This document shows, one piece after another, positions 34,371-43,000 of a DNA stretch of 64,000 nt. Every line of letters starts with the position of its first letter. Position 1 is the stretch's first letter. Source of the DNA: Mucilaginibacter ginsenosidivorans. Its GTDB lineage: Bacteria; Bacteroidota; Bacteroidia; Sphingobacteriales; Sphingobacteriaceae. The DNA is taken from the NCBI RefSeq assembly GCF_007971025.1, contig NZ_CP042436.1, forward strand, positions 3,968,001-4,032,000, in the 5' to 3' direction. Under the pieces are notes generated by a model that was not told where the DNA came from, made no database searches, and saw nothing but the letters and a program-made list of their open reading frames with translations. Position numbers and translations under genes: made by a program.

Positions 34371-35131
34371 TGACTAATAACCCACATATCAGCATACAGC
34401 AGCTAAACGTCACTATTGGCAACCAGCATATACTGAAGGATATTTCCATCAATATCCCCAACAAAAAGGTCATCTCCATCATCGGCCCTTCGGGCTGCGG
34501 GAAGACAACCTTGCTTAAATCCTTCAACCGCCTGCTGGACGACACGGCCGACGTAAAGGTAACCGGTAAGGTGCTGGTAGATAACGAGAACATCTACGAC
34601 CCGGATGTGGAAGTTACCCATATCCGCAAAAAGATGGGACTGCTTTCGCAGCGGCCCTACCCCCTGCCCATGTCCATTTATGATAACGTGGCCTACGGCC
34701 CGCGTATACACGGTACCCGCAAAAAAGCCGACCTGGACGGGATAGTGGAAACACAGCTTAAAGCTACCGGCCTGTGGAACGAGGTGAAGGACCGTTTAAG
34801 CGCGCCTGCAACGCGTTTATCCATCGGGCAGCAGCAGCGCCTGTGCCTGGCACGCGGATTGGCTGTGGAGCCCGAGATCATCCTCGGCGACGAATCCACA
34901 TCCGCCCTCGACCCGGTCTCGACGAGCATCATCGAAGACCTGTTCATCAGGCTGAAGGAACAATACACCATCGTACTGGTTACCCACATCCTGCGCCAGG
35001 CACGCCGCGTATCCGATTATATCATCTTCGTGTACATGGGCCGGATCATCGAGTTTGGCCCGACGGAGGAGTTGCTGCTTAATCCAAAAGAAGAACTAAC
35101 GAAGGAGTACGTTAAGGGGTATATCAGTTAG
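34370..35131 (+). CDS. pstB: Phosphate-type ABC transporter ATPase PstB
   Basis: A 253-residue ATP-binding subunit. GPSGCGKTT is Walker A, LSIGQQQRLCLARGLA the signature region (the usual LSGGQ reads LSIGQ), ILGDESTSALDP the Walker B and D-loop region, and VTHILRQARR the H-loop. The length and FNRLLDD region are as in PstB. The Walker B reads GDESTS where most PstB have DEPTS. No phoU or two-component genes follow, so Pho control is not visible here. Confidence 0.93.
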   Translation: MTNNPHISIQQLNVTIGNQHILKDISINIPNKKVISIIGPSGCGKTTLLKSFNRLLDDTADVKVTGKVLVDNENIYDPDVEVTHIRKKMGLLSQRPYPLPMSIYDNVAYGPRIHGTRKKADLDGIVETQLKATGLWNEVKDRLSAPATRLSIGQQQRLCLARGLAVEPEIILGDESTSALDPVSTSIIEDLFIRLKEQYTIVLVTHILRQARRVSDYIIFVYMGRIIEFGPTEELLLNPKEELTKEYVKGYIS

Positions 35132-35309
35132 GCTGGGACAAGGGTTAACATGGTTAACACATTTTTCACGCGCTCATTAATTAATACATTGATTATCAAT
35201 ATATTACATAAATATTAACCAAAAACGTGTTAACCATAAATTGTTACCTCTGCCCGCTTATAAACTACAGCACACCGCCGGCCAATACCCGGCAACTGCC
35301 AGGCAAAAA
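35132..35309. other. Spacer after pstB with a distant inverted repeat
   Basis: No gene seen. GGTTAACAC (35152-35160) and GTGTTAACC (35227-35235) are perfect inverted copies 66 bases apart, and GGTTAACAT precedes the first. The AT-rich middle would be a large loop. It may be a weak terminator or the ragged edge of the tandem array that follows. Confidence 0.45.
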
Positions 35310-35987
35310 GTTCCGTTTTGTTTATTCTTGTCTTTACCTGACTAAAGTTGCCTAAAGCCGACCGGTCATAACTTTTTATTAAATAATAGCGCTCCCCGTA
35401 GAGACGCATAATTATGCGTCTCTACCCGTATGTTGCCGCTTCGGCCGCCAGCACAGTTTTGTTTGTTCTTGCCTTAAGCTGACTACATTTGCCTGCAGCC
35501 GACCGATCATAACTTTTTATTAAACAATGCCGCTTCCCGTAGAGACTCATAATTATGCGTCTCTACCCGTATGTTGCCGCTTTGACCGCCGGCATAGTTT
35601 TGTCTGTTCTTGCCTTAAGCTGACTACATTTGCCTGCAGCCGACCGGTCATAACTTTTTATCAAACAATGCCGCTTCCCGTAGAGACGCATAATTATGCG
35701 TCTCTACCTGTATGTTACCGCTTCGGCCGCCGGCACAGTTTTGTTTATTCTTGCCTTAAACTGACCAAAGTTGCCCCAAGCCGACAGGTCATAACTTTTT
35801 ATTAAATAATGGCGGTCCCGTAGAGACGCATAATTATGCGTCTCTACCTGTATGTTACCGCTTCGGCCGCCGGCACAGTTTTGTTTATTCTTGCCTTAAA
35901 CTGACCAAAGTTGCCCCAAGCCGACAGGTCATAACTTTTTATTAAATAATGGCGGTCCCGTAGAGACGCATAATTATGCGTCTCTAC
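35310..35987. repeat. 140/141-bp tandem repeat array with five 28-bp palindromes
   Basis: Five copies of a palindrome built from the half-site GTAGAGACGCATAA and its reverse complement start at 35398, 35539, 35680, 35820 and 35960, giving periods of 141, 141, 140 and 140. The spacer between palindromes is itself conserved (TTCTTGCCTTAA, GCCGAC…GGTCATAACTTTTTATTAAA). The second palindrome has one mismatch (GACTCAT). The last two full units (35681-35820 and 35821-35960) are identical over 140 bases. The first unit is diverged and lacks its upstream palindrome. An open frame across it is only a product of the 141-base period. Confidence 0.95.
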
Positions 35988-36027
35988 CTGCGACGACACC
36001 GCCAAATGGCCCGGTCGATATAGAACG

Positions 36028-37362
36028 CTAAGCCTTCAAAGCGCCCTTTATTATCTCCAGTATACCTTCATTTTTTACTATCCACATGCCCAATCGCTCT
36101 TCGGTAATGCCCGCTTTAAGCTGGTAAGTGTTTACCGGGTTCGTATCTTCAAAAACGGTTTCCATATACCGGAAATTAATATTTTCAATGGATGATAATT
36201 CATGGGCAACCTCAACAATATGGGTAGAAACCACAAAGAAACAGGTTTTCACTTCGGCAAAGGCTGCAATGATGGCAAGCGAGGCATCATAGGCGTCTTT
36301 AACATTGGTTCCCCTGAACAGTTCGTCAAAAATGACAAAGATATCTTTTGACTGGTTTAATTTTTCGGCCACGTGCTTTACCCGTAATACTTCTTTATAA
36401 AAGTGGCTATGCCCCTGTTCTACATCGTCCGCTAAGTTTATGGTCGTTATTATCCCTTTAAATGCGGAAGTCACCATACGTTTCGCAGGCACCGGGAAGC
36501 CTAACTGGGATAAATAGACCGCGATCCCTATTGCTTTAAGCAGGGATGATTTTCCGGCCATGTTAGTACCGGTAACAAAACAAACATTGCCGCCGGGACC
36601 AAATTCCACGTCGTTACTTTTAGGATCGGTAATAAACGGATGGAATAAACCCTCGATAGTTAATTCCCTGGCGTTGGTTTTATTAACTACCGGAAATGTG
36701 AAACCAAGGGTTTTGCCGCATTTACTTACGGATTGATAAACATCTAACTGGTAAGCGACACTCAGCAATATCTTCATTCTTTCATAGGCAAGCTGCCTGA
36801 AAAAATGGTCCGCTTTTGCCATATCCGCAGCGCTGAGTTTTGGTTTCTTTATCAATTGTTTTAGCCATTCAAATTCTTTTGGCTGGAAGGTGGTTAAAAT
36901 GGCTGAGCGAAATTCCTGTATTTTCCTGGGCAGATCGCCTTGCAGCGCTTCAGCGTACCTGATCAGGCTATCAAGTATAGACAGTGAACTTTCTACGCCG
37001 GTTTGGATTACATAATACTCACTATCGTTAAACTTAAACGCATAGATGATTTTTTCTAAGAAACTGGTTATAACTGAAAAAGGTTTAGCATGATAATGCT
37101 TTTTTAAATAAAATTCTACAAAATCATAATCGTTTCTATTTAAGCCGACTTTTATATTGTGCTCCTCTATATACAAAAACACTTCCAGCCTTTCCCGTAT
37201 GTCAGCAGGATCGGTAAGCGGCCTATTGAACATATCCTGCAACACTTCACTGCCGCCAATGGTATCAGCGTGGCTGAAAAGGCTATATATAGATTGACGG
37301 GAATTGTTGTTTTGAAATATTGCCAGATCATTTAGTGTTTGCCTGTCTATATCGAAGTTCAT
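36028..37362 (-). CDS. MutS-like ATPase without mismatch-recognition domain
   Basis: A 444-residue protein with the lever/core and ATPase parts of MutS. Walker A is GTNMAGKS (265-272), Walker B is FVIFDELFRGTN, and VSTHIVEVAHEL holds the switch His. The N-terminal half is helical, like MutS domain III. It lacks the domain I Phe-x-Glu mismatch motif and the Smr nuclease of MutS2, so it is not the repair enzyme itself. Such short MutS homologues are frequent in Bacteroidota with unknown roles. It is divergent from proB. Confidence 0.85.
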   Translation of the reverse strand: MNFDIDRQTLNDLAIFQNNNSRQSIYSLFSHADTIGGSEVLQDMFNRPLTDPADIRERLEVFLYIEEHNIKVGLNRNDYDFVEFYLKKHYHAKPFSVITSFLEKIIYAFKFNDSEYYVIQTGVESSLSILDSLIRYAEALQGDLPRKIQEFRSAILTTFQPKEFEWLKQLIKKPKLSAADMAKADHFFRQLAYERMKILLSVAYQLDVYQSVSKCGKTLGFTFPVVNKTNARELTIEGLFHPFITDPKSNDVEFGPGGNVCFVTGTNMAGKSSLLKAIGIAVYLSQLGFPVPAKRMVTSAFKGIITTINLADDVEQGHSHFYKEVLRVKHVAEKLNQSKDIFVIFDELFRGTNVKDAYDASLAIIAAFAEVKTCFFVVSTHIVEVAHELSSIENINFRYMETVFEDTNPVNTYQLKAGITEERLGMWIVKNEGILEIIKGALKA

Positions 37363-37507
37363 AAAAGATGAGGGTAAGGGTTGCTTAAAGCCAGGTGTTT
37401 GTTTCGAAACATCAACGCTGAAAACAAAATTGTAGTTTCTACGCCTGTATTTAATTACGGCTAATATTATATATAATCTCCACCAATTAGCTATAATTTA
37501 TTAATAT

Positions 37508-37530
37508 TGGGGTTTCAATTCAATACCCCA
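37508..37530 (+). promoter_or_regulatory. Hairpin covering the proB start codon
   Basis: TGGGGT (37508-37513) pairs with ACCCCA (37525-37530) over an 11-nt loop, and the last paired A is the first base of the proB ATG. It could limit initiation, for example in feedback on proline synthesis. No other evidence. Confidence 0.35.
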
Positions 37531-38606
37531 TGTCTGCCGGCTATCATCGCATTGTTATCAAAATAGGCTCCAACGTTTTTACGCAACCCGATGGCCTGCC
37601 CGACAACGCCCGTATTGCGCATTTGGTGGAACAAATAGCCAGCATCAAAAAACAAGGGAAAGAGGTAATACTGGTGTCGTCGGGTGCGGTGGCTTCGGGC
37701 CGCAGCCTGATATCCGTATCCGAAAAGGCCGACGCTGTCGCCGCAAGGCAGCTTTTGGCTTCCATCGGGCAGGTAAAACTCATCAACACCTATTCGGCCC
37801 TGTTTGGCAATTTTGATATGCTTTGCTCGCAGATATTGGTTACCAAGGAGGATTTCCGCGACCGCCTGCACTACCTAAACATGCGCAACTGCCTCGAGGT
37901 ATTGCTGCAGCACCAGGTTATCCCGGTGGTAAACGAGAACGATGTAGTATCGGTAACCGAACTGATGTTTACCGACAACGATGAGCTCGCGGGGCTCATT
38001 GCTTCCATGCTGAATGCCCAGGCTTTGATCGTTCTGACCAATGTCCATGGCATTTATAACGGCGACCCGAAGCTTCCCGGCTCAAAACTGATAGAAGAGG
38101 TAGACACCGAAACACCTGATTTCTCCGCGTTTGTCACTTCGGGCAGATCACAGTTCGGTCGCGGCGGAATGATCACCAAATCGACCATGGCGCATAAGAC
38201 CGCGCAGCTGGGTATCGCCGTGCATATTGCCAATGGTACAAAGGACCATATTTTGACGGATGTACTGGAAGGTAAAGTTCCGCACACCCGTTTCGCTCCT
38301 GATAAATCAAAATCCGGCAGGAAAAAATGGATAGCACATTCGGCCCACACTGCAACCGGTGCCGTGGTCGTAAACGATGGCGCCAAATTAGCATTAACAT
38401 CCAGTAAGGCAACCAGTTTACTACCGATAGGTATAGTAAAACTTCAGGATAATTTCAACAAGGGCGAGATCATCAAATTACTGGATGAACAGGGCAAACT
38501 GATAGGCCTTGGCATAGCCGAATACGGTTCGGACAAGGCAAAAGAGCGCATCGGCCAAAAAAATCAAAAGGCGCTGGTGCATTATGATTATCTTTATTTG
38601 CCATGA
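37530..38606 (+). CDS. proB: Glutamate 5-kinase
   Basis: First step of proline synthesis, phosphorylating glutamate. The 358-residue protein has an amino acid kinase domain (IVIKIGSNVFTQPDG; VILVSSGAVASGR; VVNENDVVS; GRGGMITKSTMAHKTA) and a C-terminal PUA domain from about 275 (SGRKKWIAHSAHTATGAVVV). Length matches full ProB. proA follows after 106 bp that contain a dispersed repeat. Confidence 0.95.
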   Translation: MSAGYHRIVIKIGSNVFTQPDGLPDNARIAHLVEQIASIKKQGKEVILVSSGAVASGRSLISVSEKADAVAARQLLASIGQVKLINTYSALFGNFDMLCSQILVTKEDFRDRLHYLNMRNCLEVLLQHQVIPVVNENDVVSVTELMFTDNDELAGLIASMLNAQALIVLTNVHGIYNGDPKLPGSKLIEEVDTETPDFSAFVTSGRSQFGRGGMITKSTMAHKTAQLGIAVHIANGTKDHILTDVLEGKVPHTRFAPDKSKSGRKKWIAHSAHTATGAVVVNDGAKLALTSSKATSLLPIGIVKLQDNFNKGEIIKLLDEQGKLIGLGIAEYGSDKAKERIGQKNQKALVHYDYLYLP

Positions 38607-38636
38607 TAAATAATAAATAATAATAAAAAATACCTC

Positions 38637-38702
38637 GTCCCCTCTTTTCGCTTGCGAAGAGAGGGGTGACAAGCGTAGCGATGCCGGGGTGAGCCGACAG
38701 GG
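38637..38702. repeat. Solo arm of the MITE-like repeat between proB and proA
   Basis: CCCCTCTT and AAGAGAGGGG form a hairpin (38640-38667), followed by GTGACAAGCGTAGCGATGCC and GGGGTGAGCCGACA. The same order of words occurs in the right arm of the element at 42664-42834, so this is a single-arm copy. Confidence 0.75.
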
Positions 38703-38712
38703 AGATAAATAA

Positions 38713-39963
38713 ATGAACTACAAACAATATTTTGAGGACGCTCTTGCCGCCGGCAGGAATATCATCGGTATTGAGCCTGACACTATCGTGGCTGTGCTCA
38801 ATGACGTTGCCGCATCTGCCATAGCCAATACCACCCATTTATTGCAGGAAAACCAAAAGGACCTTGACCGGATGGATCCCTCCGATCCCAAATACGATCG
38901 TCTGAAACTGACCGAAGCGCGCATAAAAGACATTGCGAAGGATATGGTGAACGTAGCCAGCCTGCCGAACCCGCTTGGGCACATCCTGTCCGAAAAAGAA
39001 ATGCCCAACGGGCTTCATATCAGTAAGATCAGCGTTCCGCTGGGCGTTGTCGGCGTGATATACGAGGCCAGACCAAATGTGACTTTTGATGTATTTGCGC
39101 TCTGTTTCAAAACCGGGAACGTATCGGTGCTGAAAGGCGGCAGCGATGCGGAATATTCCAACAAAGCTATCATAGCGCTTATCCACGATGTGCTTTCGAA
39201 CCACGGTGTCAATAAAAACGTAGCCGTACTGCTTCCGCCTGAACGGGAAGCGACCGAAGCTTTATTTAATGCGATAGGCTATATCGATGTACTTATTCCC
39301 CGTGGCAGCCAGGCGCTTATCGACCGGGTCCGCCAGCAAAGTAAAGTACCTGTAATTGAAACCGGCGCCGGCATTGTCCATACTTATTTTGACGAAACCG
39401 CCGATCTGCAAAAAGGTGCCGATATCATTTTCAATGCGAAAACGCGCCGCGTAAGCGTTTGTAATGCCCTGGATTGTTTGATCATCCATTCGTCCCGCCT
39501 ATCCGATCTGCCCCAACTGGCTATACCTTTGGTTGACAAAGAAGTCGAAATTTATGCCGATCCGCAGGCTTATGCGGCTTTATTAGGTCGTTACCCTTCC
39601 GTCTTGTTGCACCAGGCGGAAGCCGAACATTTCGGCACCGAATTTTTATCCTATAAAATGTCCGTCAAAACGGTGCCTGGTTTCCGGGAAGCCATGGATC
39701 ATATAGCCCAATACAGTTCCAAACACAGTGAGGCCATCATTACCGAAAACGAAGTGAATGCTGTAGAGTTCCTCAACAAGGTAGACGCGGCTGCGGTATA
39801 TGTTAACGCATCCACCGCTTTTACCGATGGTGCCCAGTTCGGCTTAGGGGCCGAAATAGGTATCAGCACCCAAAAGCTCCATGCCCGTGGACCGATGGGT
39901 TTACAGGAACTCACCAGCTACAAATGGCTCGTTAAAGGCAACGGACAGGTGCGCAATCCGTAA
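38713..39963 (+). CDS. proA: Gamma-glutamyl phosphate reductase
   Basis: Second step of proline synthesis, an NADPH-dependent 416-residue aldehyde-dehydrogenase-fold enzyme. GVVGVIYEARPNVTFD and FKTGNVSVLKGGSDAE are the family cofactor-site motifs, and VCNALDCLIIH carries the catalytic Cys. The C-terminal LHARGPMGLQELTSYKW is diagnostic. It forms a pair with proB. Confidence 0.96.
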   Translation: MNYKQYFEDALAAGRNIIGIEPDTIVAVLNDVAASAIANTTHLLQENQKDLDRMDPSDPKYDRLKLTEARIKDIAKDMVNVASLPNPLGHILSEKEMPNGLHISKISVPLGVVGVIYEARPNVTFDVFALCFKTGNVSVLKGGSDAEYSNKAIIALIHDVLSNHGVNKNVAVLLPPEREATEALFNAIGYIDVLIPRGSQALIDRVRQQSKVPVIETGAGIVHTYFDETADLQKGADIIFNAKTRRVSVCNALDCLIIHSSRLSDLPQLAIPLVDKEVEIYADPQAYAALLGRYPSVLLHQAEAEHFGTEFLSYKMSVKTVPGFREAMDHIAQYSSKHSEAIITENEVNAVEFLNKVDAAAVYVNASTAFTDGAQFGLGAEIGISTQKLHARGPMGLQELTSYKWLVKGNGQVRNP

Positions 39964-39986
39964 TAAACCCGGTATCTTATTGATAA

Positions 39987-40016
39987 TTAGCTTCTTAAAA
40001 ATTTTTAAAAAGCTAA
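39987..40016 (+). terminator. Weak hairpin after proA
   Basis: TTAGCTT pairs with AAGCTAA around an AT-rich loop 24 bases past the proA stop. No U tract follows, so termination is uncertain. Confidence 0.35.
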
Positions 40017-40076
40017 CTTTCGAAACATCGTCATCGTATAGATTAGAGCAAATATTCAAAATCCTCTATTCAGTAC

Positions 40077-40937
40077 ATGAGATCCGGCGCGCTAAGGATT
40101 GCTTTAATTTACCTGGCTGTTTCCCTGGCGTGGATACTTGTTAGCGACAGGATGCTCACTGTTTATCAGCACATCCTTAGCCCGGCTTGGTTTGTTATTT
40201 TTAATGACTCCCGTCGGTTTATATTTCTTTCTGTAACCGGTTACCTGCTGTACCGGATGATCCGCGCCAACGAGAAAAAGCTGATCGAAAGCGAACGGCA
40301 TTCGCGTATCAGGGACGATGAGAACCGCAAATTAGGCACTATCCTTACCAGGGTCAATAATCTCATCATCATTACCGACAAGAACAACTATATCAGTTGG
40401 GTAAATAAGGCATTCGAAGATTTTACCGGCTATTCGTTTGAAGAGGTTGCCGGGTATACGCCTGCTACGTTTTTTATCGACGGAGAATCGGGGATAGACG
40501 AACTCAGTGTTATCCTGCGTCATAAAAAAGTTAGGGAGGCGTTCGCCACCGAGGTTAATTGCCGGAAAAAGAATGGCGAAAAATTTTGCGTGCATAGCGA
40601 ATACACGCCCCTGTTTGACGACAACAAGGAGTTTACCGGCTATATTGGCGTTTATAACGACATTACCGGGCTCAAACAAAAACAGATCGAAGCAGGCCGG
40701 CAGATAGAAAAATTAAAGGAAGTTGCCTGGCTAAGTTCGCACGAGATCCGCAGGCCGCTCGCCAATATTATCGGGCTCACAAACCTGATGAAGGTTACGC
40801 CTTTGATGGACGAAAAGATAAGGATACTCGACAGCATCAACCGGTCTGCCGGTGAATTGGATAAGATCATTCATGTCATAAATTCCACCGTAGGTACCGA
40901 ACTCGAAGACGCTCCTCCTCCTGCCCCATCCTCCTGA
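40077..40937 (+). CDS. Membrane PAS protein with a histidine-kinase DHp domain but no ATPase domain
   Basis: A 286-residue protein. Two hydrophobic segments lie at about 6-23 and 38-60, then a PAS domain (about 85-200: IIITDKNNYISWVNKAFEDF; IGVYNDITGLKQKQ), then a HisKA-like helical pair with the H-box WLSSHEIRRPLANI (His222). The frame stops after the second helix with a Pro-rich tail, and no N, G1 or G2 boxes of a HATPase domain follow in any frame downstream. So it can be a dimer partner or phospho-acceptor but not an autonomous kinase. The H-box stretch is complete, which argues against simple decay. Confidence 0.82.
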   Translation: MRSGALRIALIYLAVSLAWILVSDRMLTVYQHILSPAWFVIFNDSRRFIFLSVTGYLLYRMIRANEKKLIESERHSRIRDDENRKLGTILTRVNNLIIITDKNNYISWVNKAFEDFTGYSFEEVAGYTPATFFIDGESGIDELSVILRHKKVREAFATEVNCRKKNGEKFCVHSEYTPLFDDNKEFTGYIGVYNDITGLKQKQIEAGRQIEKLKEVAWLSSHEIRRPLANIIGLTNLMKVTPLMDEKIRILDSINRSAGELDKIIHVINSTVGTELEDAPPPAPSS

Positions 40938-40974
40938 AAAAAGGAAATGCAACTATTTTTATGTCCGGGTGTTT

Positions 40975-40982
40975 TACATTTG
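40975..40982 (+). promoter_or_regulatory. Promoter box for the semialdehyde dehydrogenase gene
   Basis: TACATTTG is an exact TAnnTTTG match 15 bases before the ATG at 40998. The -33 region is T-rich but has no clear TTTG. Confidence 0.5.
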
Positions 40983-40997
40983 ACATAAAAATCGGTT

Positions 40998-42365
40998 ATG
41001 AGCATTATAGCAATAGACCCCGCTAACGGGAAAGTTATCAGGAAATACCGTCCCAATACCCCTAAACAGGCTGATCAGAAGATAAAGCAAACCCATAAGG
41101 CCTGGCTTAACTGGAAAAACACCACCCACCAGGAACGGTCGGCCCTGTTAACGGCAATGGCCGGTGTGCTGCAAACCCGGAAAACGGAGCTCGCTATCCT
41201 GATGGCGCAGGAAATGGGCAAACCCACCAGCCAGGGCGTGGCTGAAATTGAAAAATGCGCCTCGGTTTGCGAATATTACGCTGCCAACGCCGGCAACCAG
41301 CTCGCCGACCAAATTATCGAAACAGATGCCTCCAAAAGCTACATAACTTTTCAGCCATTAGGTGTTGTATTGGCCGTTATGCCCTGGAACTTTCCTTTCT
41401 GGCAGGCTTTCCGTTTTCTTGCACCCGCTTTGGCCGCAGGCAATTGCGGCGTACTAAAACATGCATCAAATGTTCCCGGCTGTGCACTGGCAATTGAGGA
41501 TGTCGTTCGTCAGGCGGGTTTCCCTGAAAACGTCTTTCAAACGCTACTTGTCGAAAGCGCCATGGTGGAAAAGATCATCGAGAACCCTTTTATACAGGCT
41601 GTTACCCTTACCGGCAGCACTAACGCGGGCAAACAGGTGGCCCAAAAAGCCGGCTCGCTCGTCAAAAAAACTGTGCTCGAGCTTGGCGGCAGCGATCCCT
41701 ACGTGATACTGGAGGATGCCGACCTTGAAAAAGCCGCTGAAATTTGCGTCAACAGTCGCGTCATCAACGGCGGGCAAAGCTGTATTGCTGCCAAGCGGTT
41801 TATCGTGGTCAAATCAGTCGAAAAGGAATTCACCAAATACTTCCTGGCTAAAATGAAAGCTAAAAAGCTGGGCGATCCGCTGGATATCCTTACCGATATT
41901 GGCCCCCAGGCCCGCACCGATCTGCGCAACGAACTGCACGAACAGGTAAAGCTCTCCATCAAAAAAGGTGCAAAATGTATTTTAGGGGGAACGTTGCCTA
42001 AAGGCAAAGGCGCTTTTTACCCCGCCACAATCCTTACCAAAGTAAAACCAGGTATGCCCGCTTATGACGAAGAACTGTTCGGCCCGGTAGCTGCCATCAT
42101 TTCCGCCAAAGACAAAGCCGACGCTATCCGCATTGCCAACGACAGCAGCTTTGGGCTTGGTTCGGCAGTGTTCACCAAAGACAGGGAGAGGGGAGAGAAA
42201 ATAGCGGCAACGCAATTGCAGTCCGGCTCATGCTTTGTCAATGCCCTCGTAAAATCCGACCCGCGTTTGCCGTTCGGCGGTATCAAACAATCCGGCTACG
42301 GCCGGGAACTGGGCATGTTCGGCATACATGAATTTGTGAATATCAAGACGGTTTTTGTGGCGTAA
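40998..42365 (+). CDS. NAD(P)-dependent succinate-semialdehyde dehydrogenase family protein
   Basis: A 455-residue aldehyde dehydrogenase. VMPWNFPFWQ is the cofactor motif, TGSTNAGKQV the nucleotide loop, LELGGSDPYV holds the catalytic Glu, and NGGQSCIAAKR the nucleophile Cys262. The C-terminal PFGGIKQSGYGRELG is as in SSADH. Length and motifs fit the GabD/SSADH group that turns succinate semialdehyde into succinate, but other aldehydes are possible. It stands alone, with a GABA transaminase not in view. Confidence 0.9.
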   Translation: MSIIAIDPANGKVIRKYRPNTPKQADQKIKQTHKAWLNWKNTTHQERSALLTAMAGVLQTRKTELAILMAQEMGKPTSQGVAEIEKCASVCEYYAANAGNQLADQIIETDASKSYITFQPLGVVLAVMPWNFPFWQAFRFLAPALAAGNCGVLKHASNVPGCALAIEDVVRQAGFPENVFQTLLVESAMVEKIIENPFIQAVTLTGSTNAGKQVAQKAGSLVKKTVLELGGSDPYVILEDADLEKAAEICVNSRVINGGQSCIAAKRFIVVKSVEKEFTKYFLAKMKAKKLGDPLDILTDIGPQARTDLRNELHEQVKLSIKKGAKCILGGTLPKGKGAFYPATILTKVKPGMPAYDEELFGPVAAIISAKDKADAIRIANDSSFGLGSAVFTKDRERGEKIAATQLQSGSCFVNALVKSDPRLPFGGIKQSGYGRELGMFGIHEFVNIKTVFVA

Positions 42366-42663
42366 TAGTGAGTGGTGAATGGTGAGTGGTCAATGGGAGG
42401 GCATCGTTCATTTATATAAAGTAAATAGTTAAATGATGATTGCAAATAATTGATTACTAATTATAATTAATTTATAGTTAAGTATCAAACAATTGCGAAT
42501 TTCGACTTTGGTACCGTCTGGAGCTCACTAAAAGCATGTATCACAGGTTACCAAAGTGCCGTTTCGGTATTAAGTAAAAAGCCGCCCTTGGGGCAGTAAG
42601 CGATGCAGGGATATTTTATCATTACCGGTACATACATAAGCGGTCCAATAACAACGCGTCGCA

Positions 42664-42834
42664 GTCGACTCACCCGGACGGCGCTATGCTGGTCGACCCT
42701 CTCTCCGCTTCGCGCAAAGAGGGCTGAATTTTTCTTTTCTTTTACCTTTCCTAATATATTTTCCATACAGCCACCCTCTTTACCGCTTGCGGTAGAGAGG
42801 GCGGTCAAGCAAAGCAAAGACCGGGTGAGTCCAC
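42664..42834. mobile_element. MITE-like element with ~65-bp inverted arms
   Basis: The left arm (42664-42728) reads GTCGACTCACCCGG then GGTCGACCCTCTCTCC and an AAAGAGGG stem. The right arm (42769-42834), read in reverse complement, gives GTGGACTCACCCGG, then TTGACCGCCCTCTCTACC and an AAAGAGGG stem. Each arm has its own CCCTCT…AGAGGG hairpin, and about 40 AT-rich bases lie between. It has no coding capacity and no clear target duplication. A solo arm lies at 38637-38702. Confidence 0.75.
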
Positions 42835-42984
42835 TCGCCAAATGACAAGTCAACTGTTCTCTCCCTAATCCCCAATGACTAATGCCCAACGGCCAATAAA
42901 CGAATCACCAGTTAACTAATCACCAATCACTAACCACCAACCACAAATTACCCTCCCCTGACCCAAACCCAAATTTCAAAACCG

Positions 42985-42992
42985 TATCTTTG
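42985..42992 (+). promoter_or_regulatory. Promoter box for mnmA
   Basis: TATCTTTG is an exact TAnnTTTG match 8 bases before the mnmA ATG, giving a nearly leaderless transcript. Confidence 0.6.
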
Positions 42993-43000
42993 CACCCGAA

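Larger units (their letters stand above)
42366..43000. other. 635-bp intergenic region with nested repeats
   Basis: No supportable gene. From left: a GTGAGTGGTGAATGGTGAGT stretch; an AT-rich tract; the inverted pair ACTTTGGTACC (42505-42515) and GGTTACCAAAGT (42546-42557); the MITE-like element (42664-42834); a CACCAATCACTAACCACCAA stretch complementary in style to the left end; and the mnmA promoter. The outer GT-rich and AC-rich words could pair around everything between. Confidence 0.6.

Noticed and set aside
35527..35805. 92-residue open frame with two copies of MPLPVETHNYASLP
   Set aside because: It lies wholly in the tandem array. Its internal repetition follows from the 141-base period (47 codons), and it has no start signals.
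35310..35987. CRISPR array
   Set aside because: The units are 140/141 bp with conserved spacers. CRISPR needs short repeats with unique spacers, and no cas gene is present.
35398..35987. The 28-bp palindromes as transcription terminators
   Set aside because: They have no U tracts next to the stem, and five regular copies exceed what termination would need.
42603..42845. 80-residue open frame between the dehydrogenase gene and mnmA
   Set aside because: It runs through both arms of the MITE-like element, and the peptide is just translated repeat.
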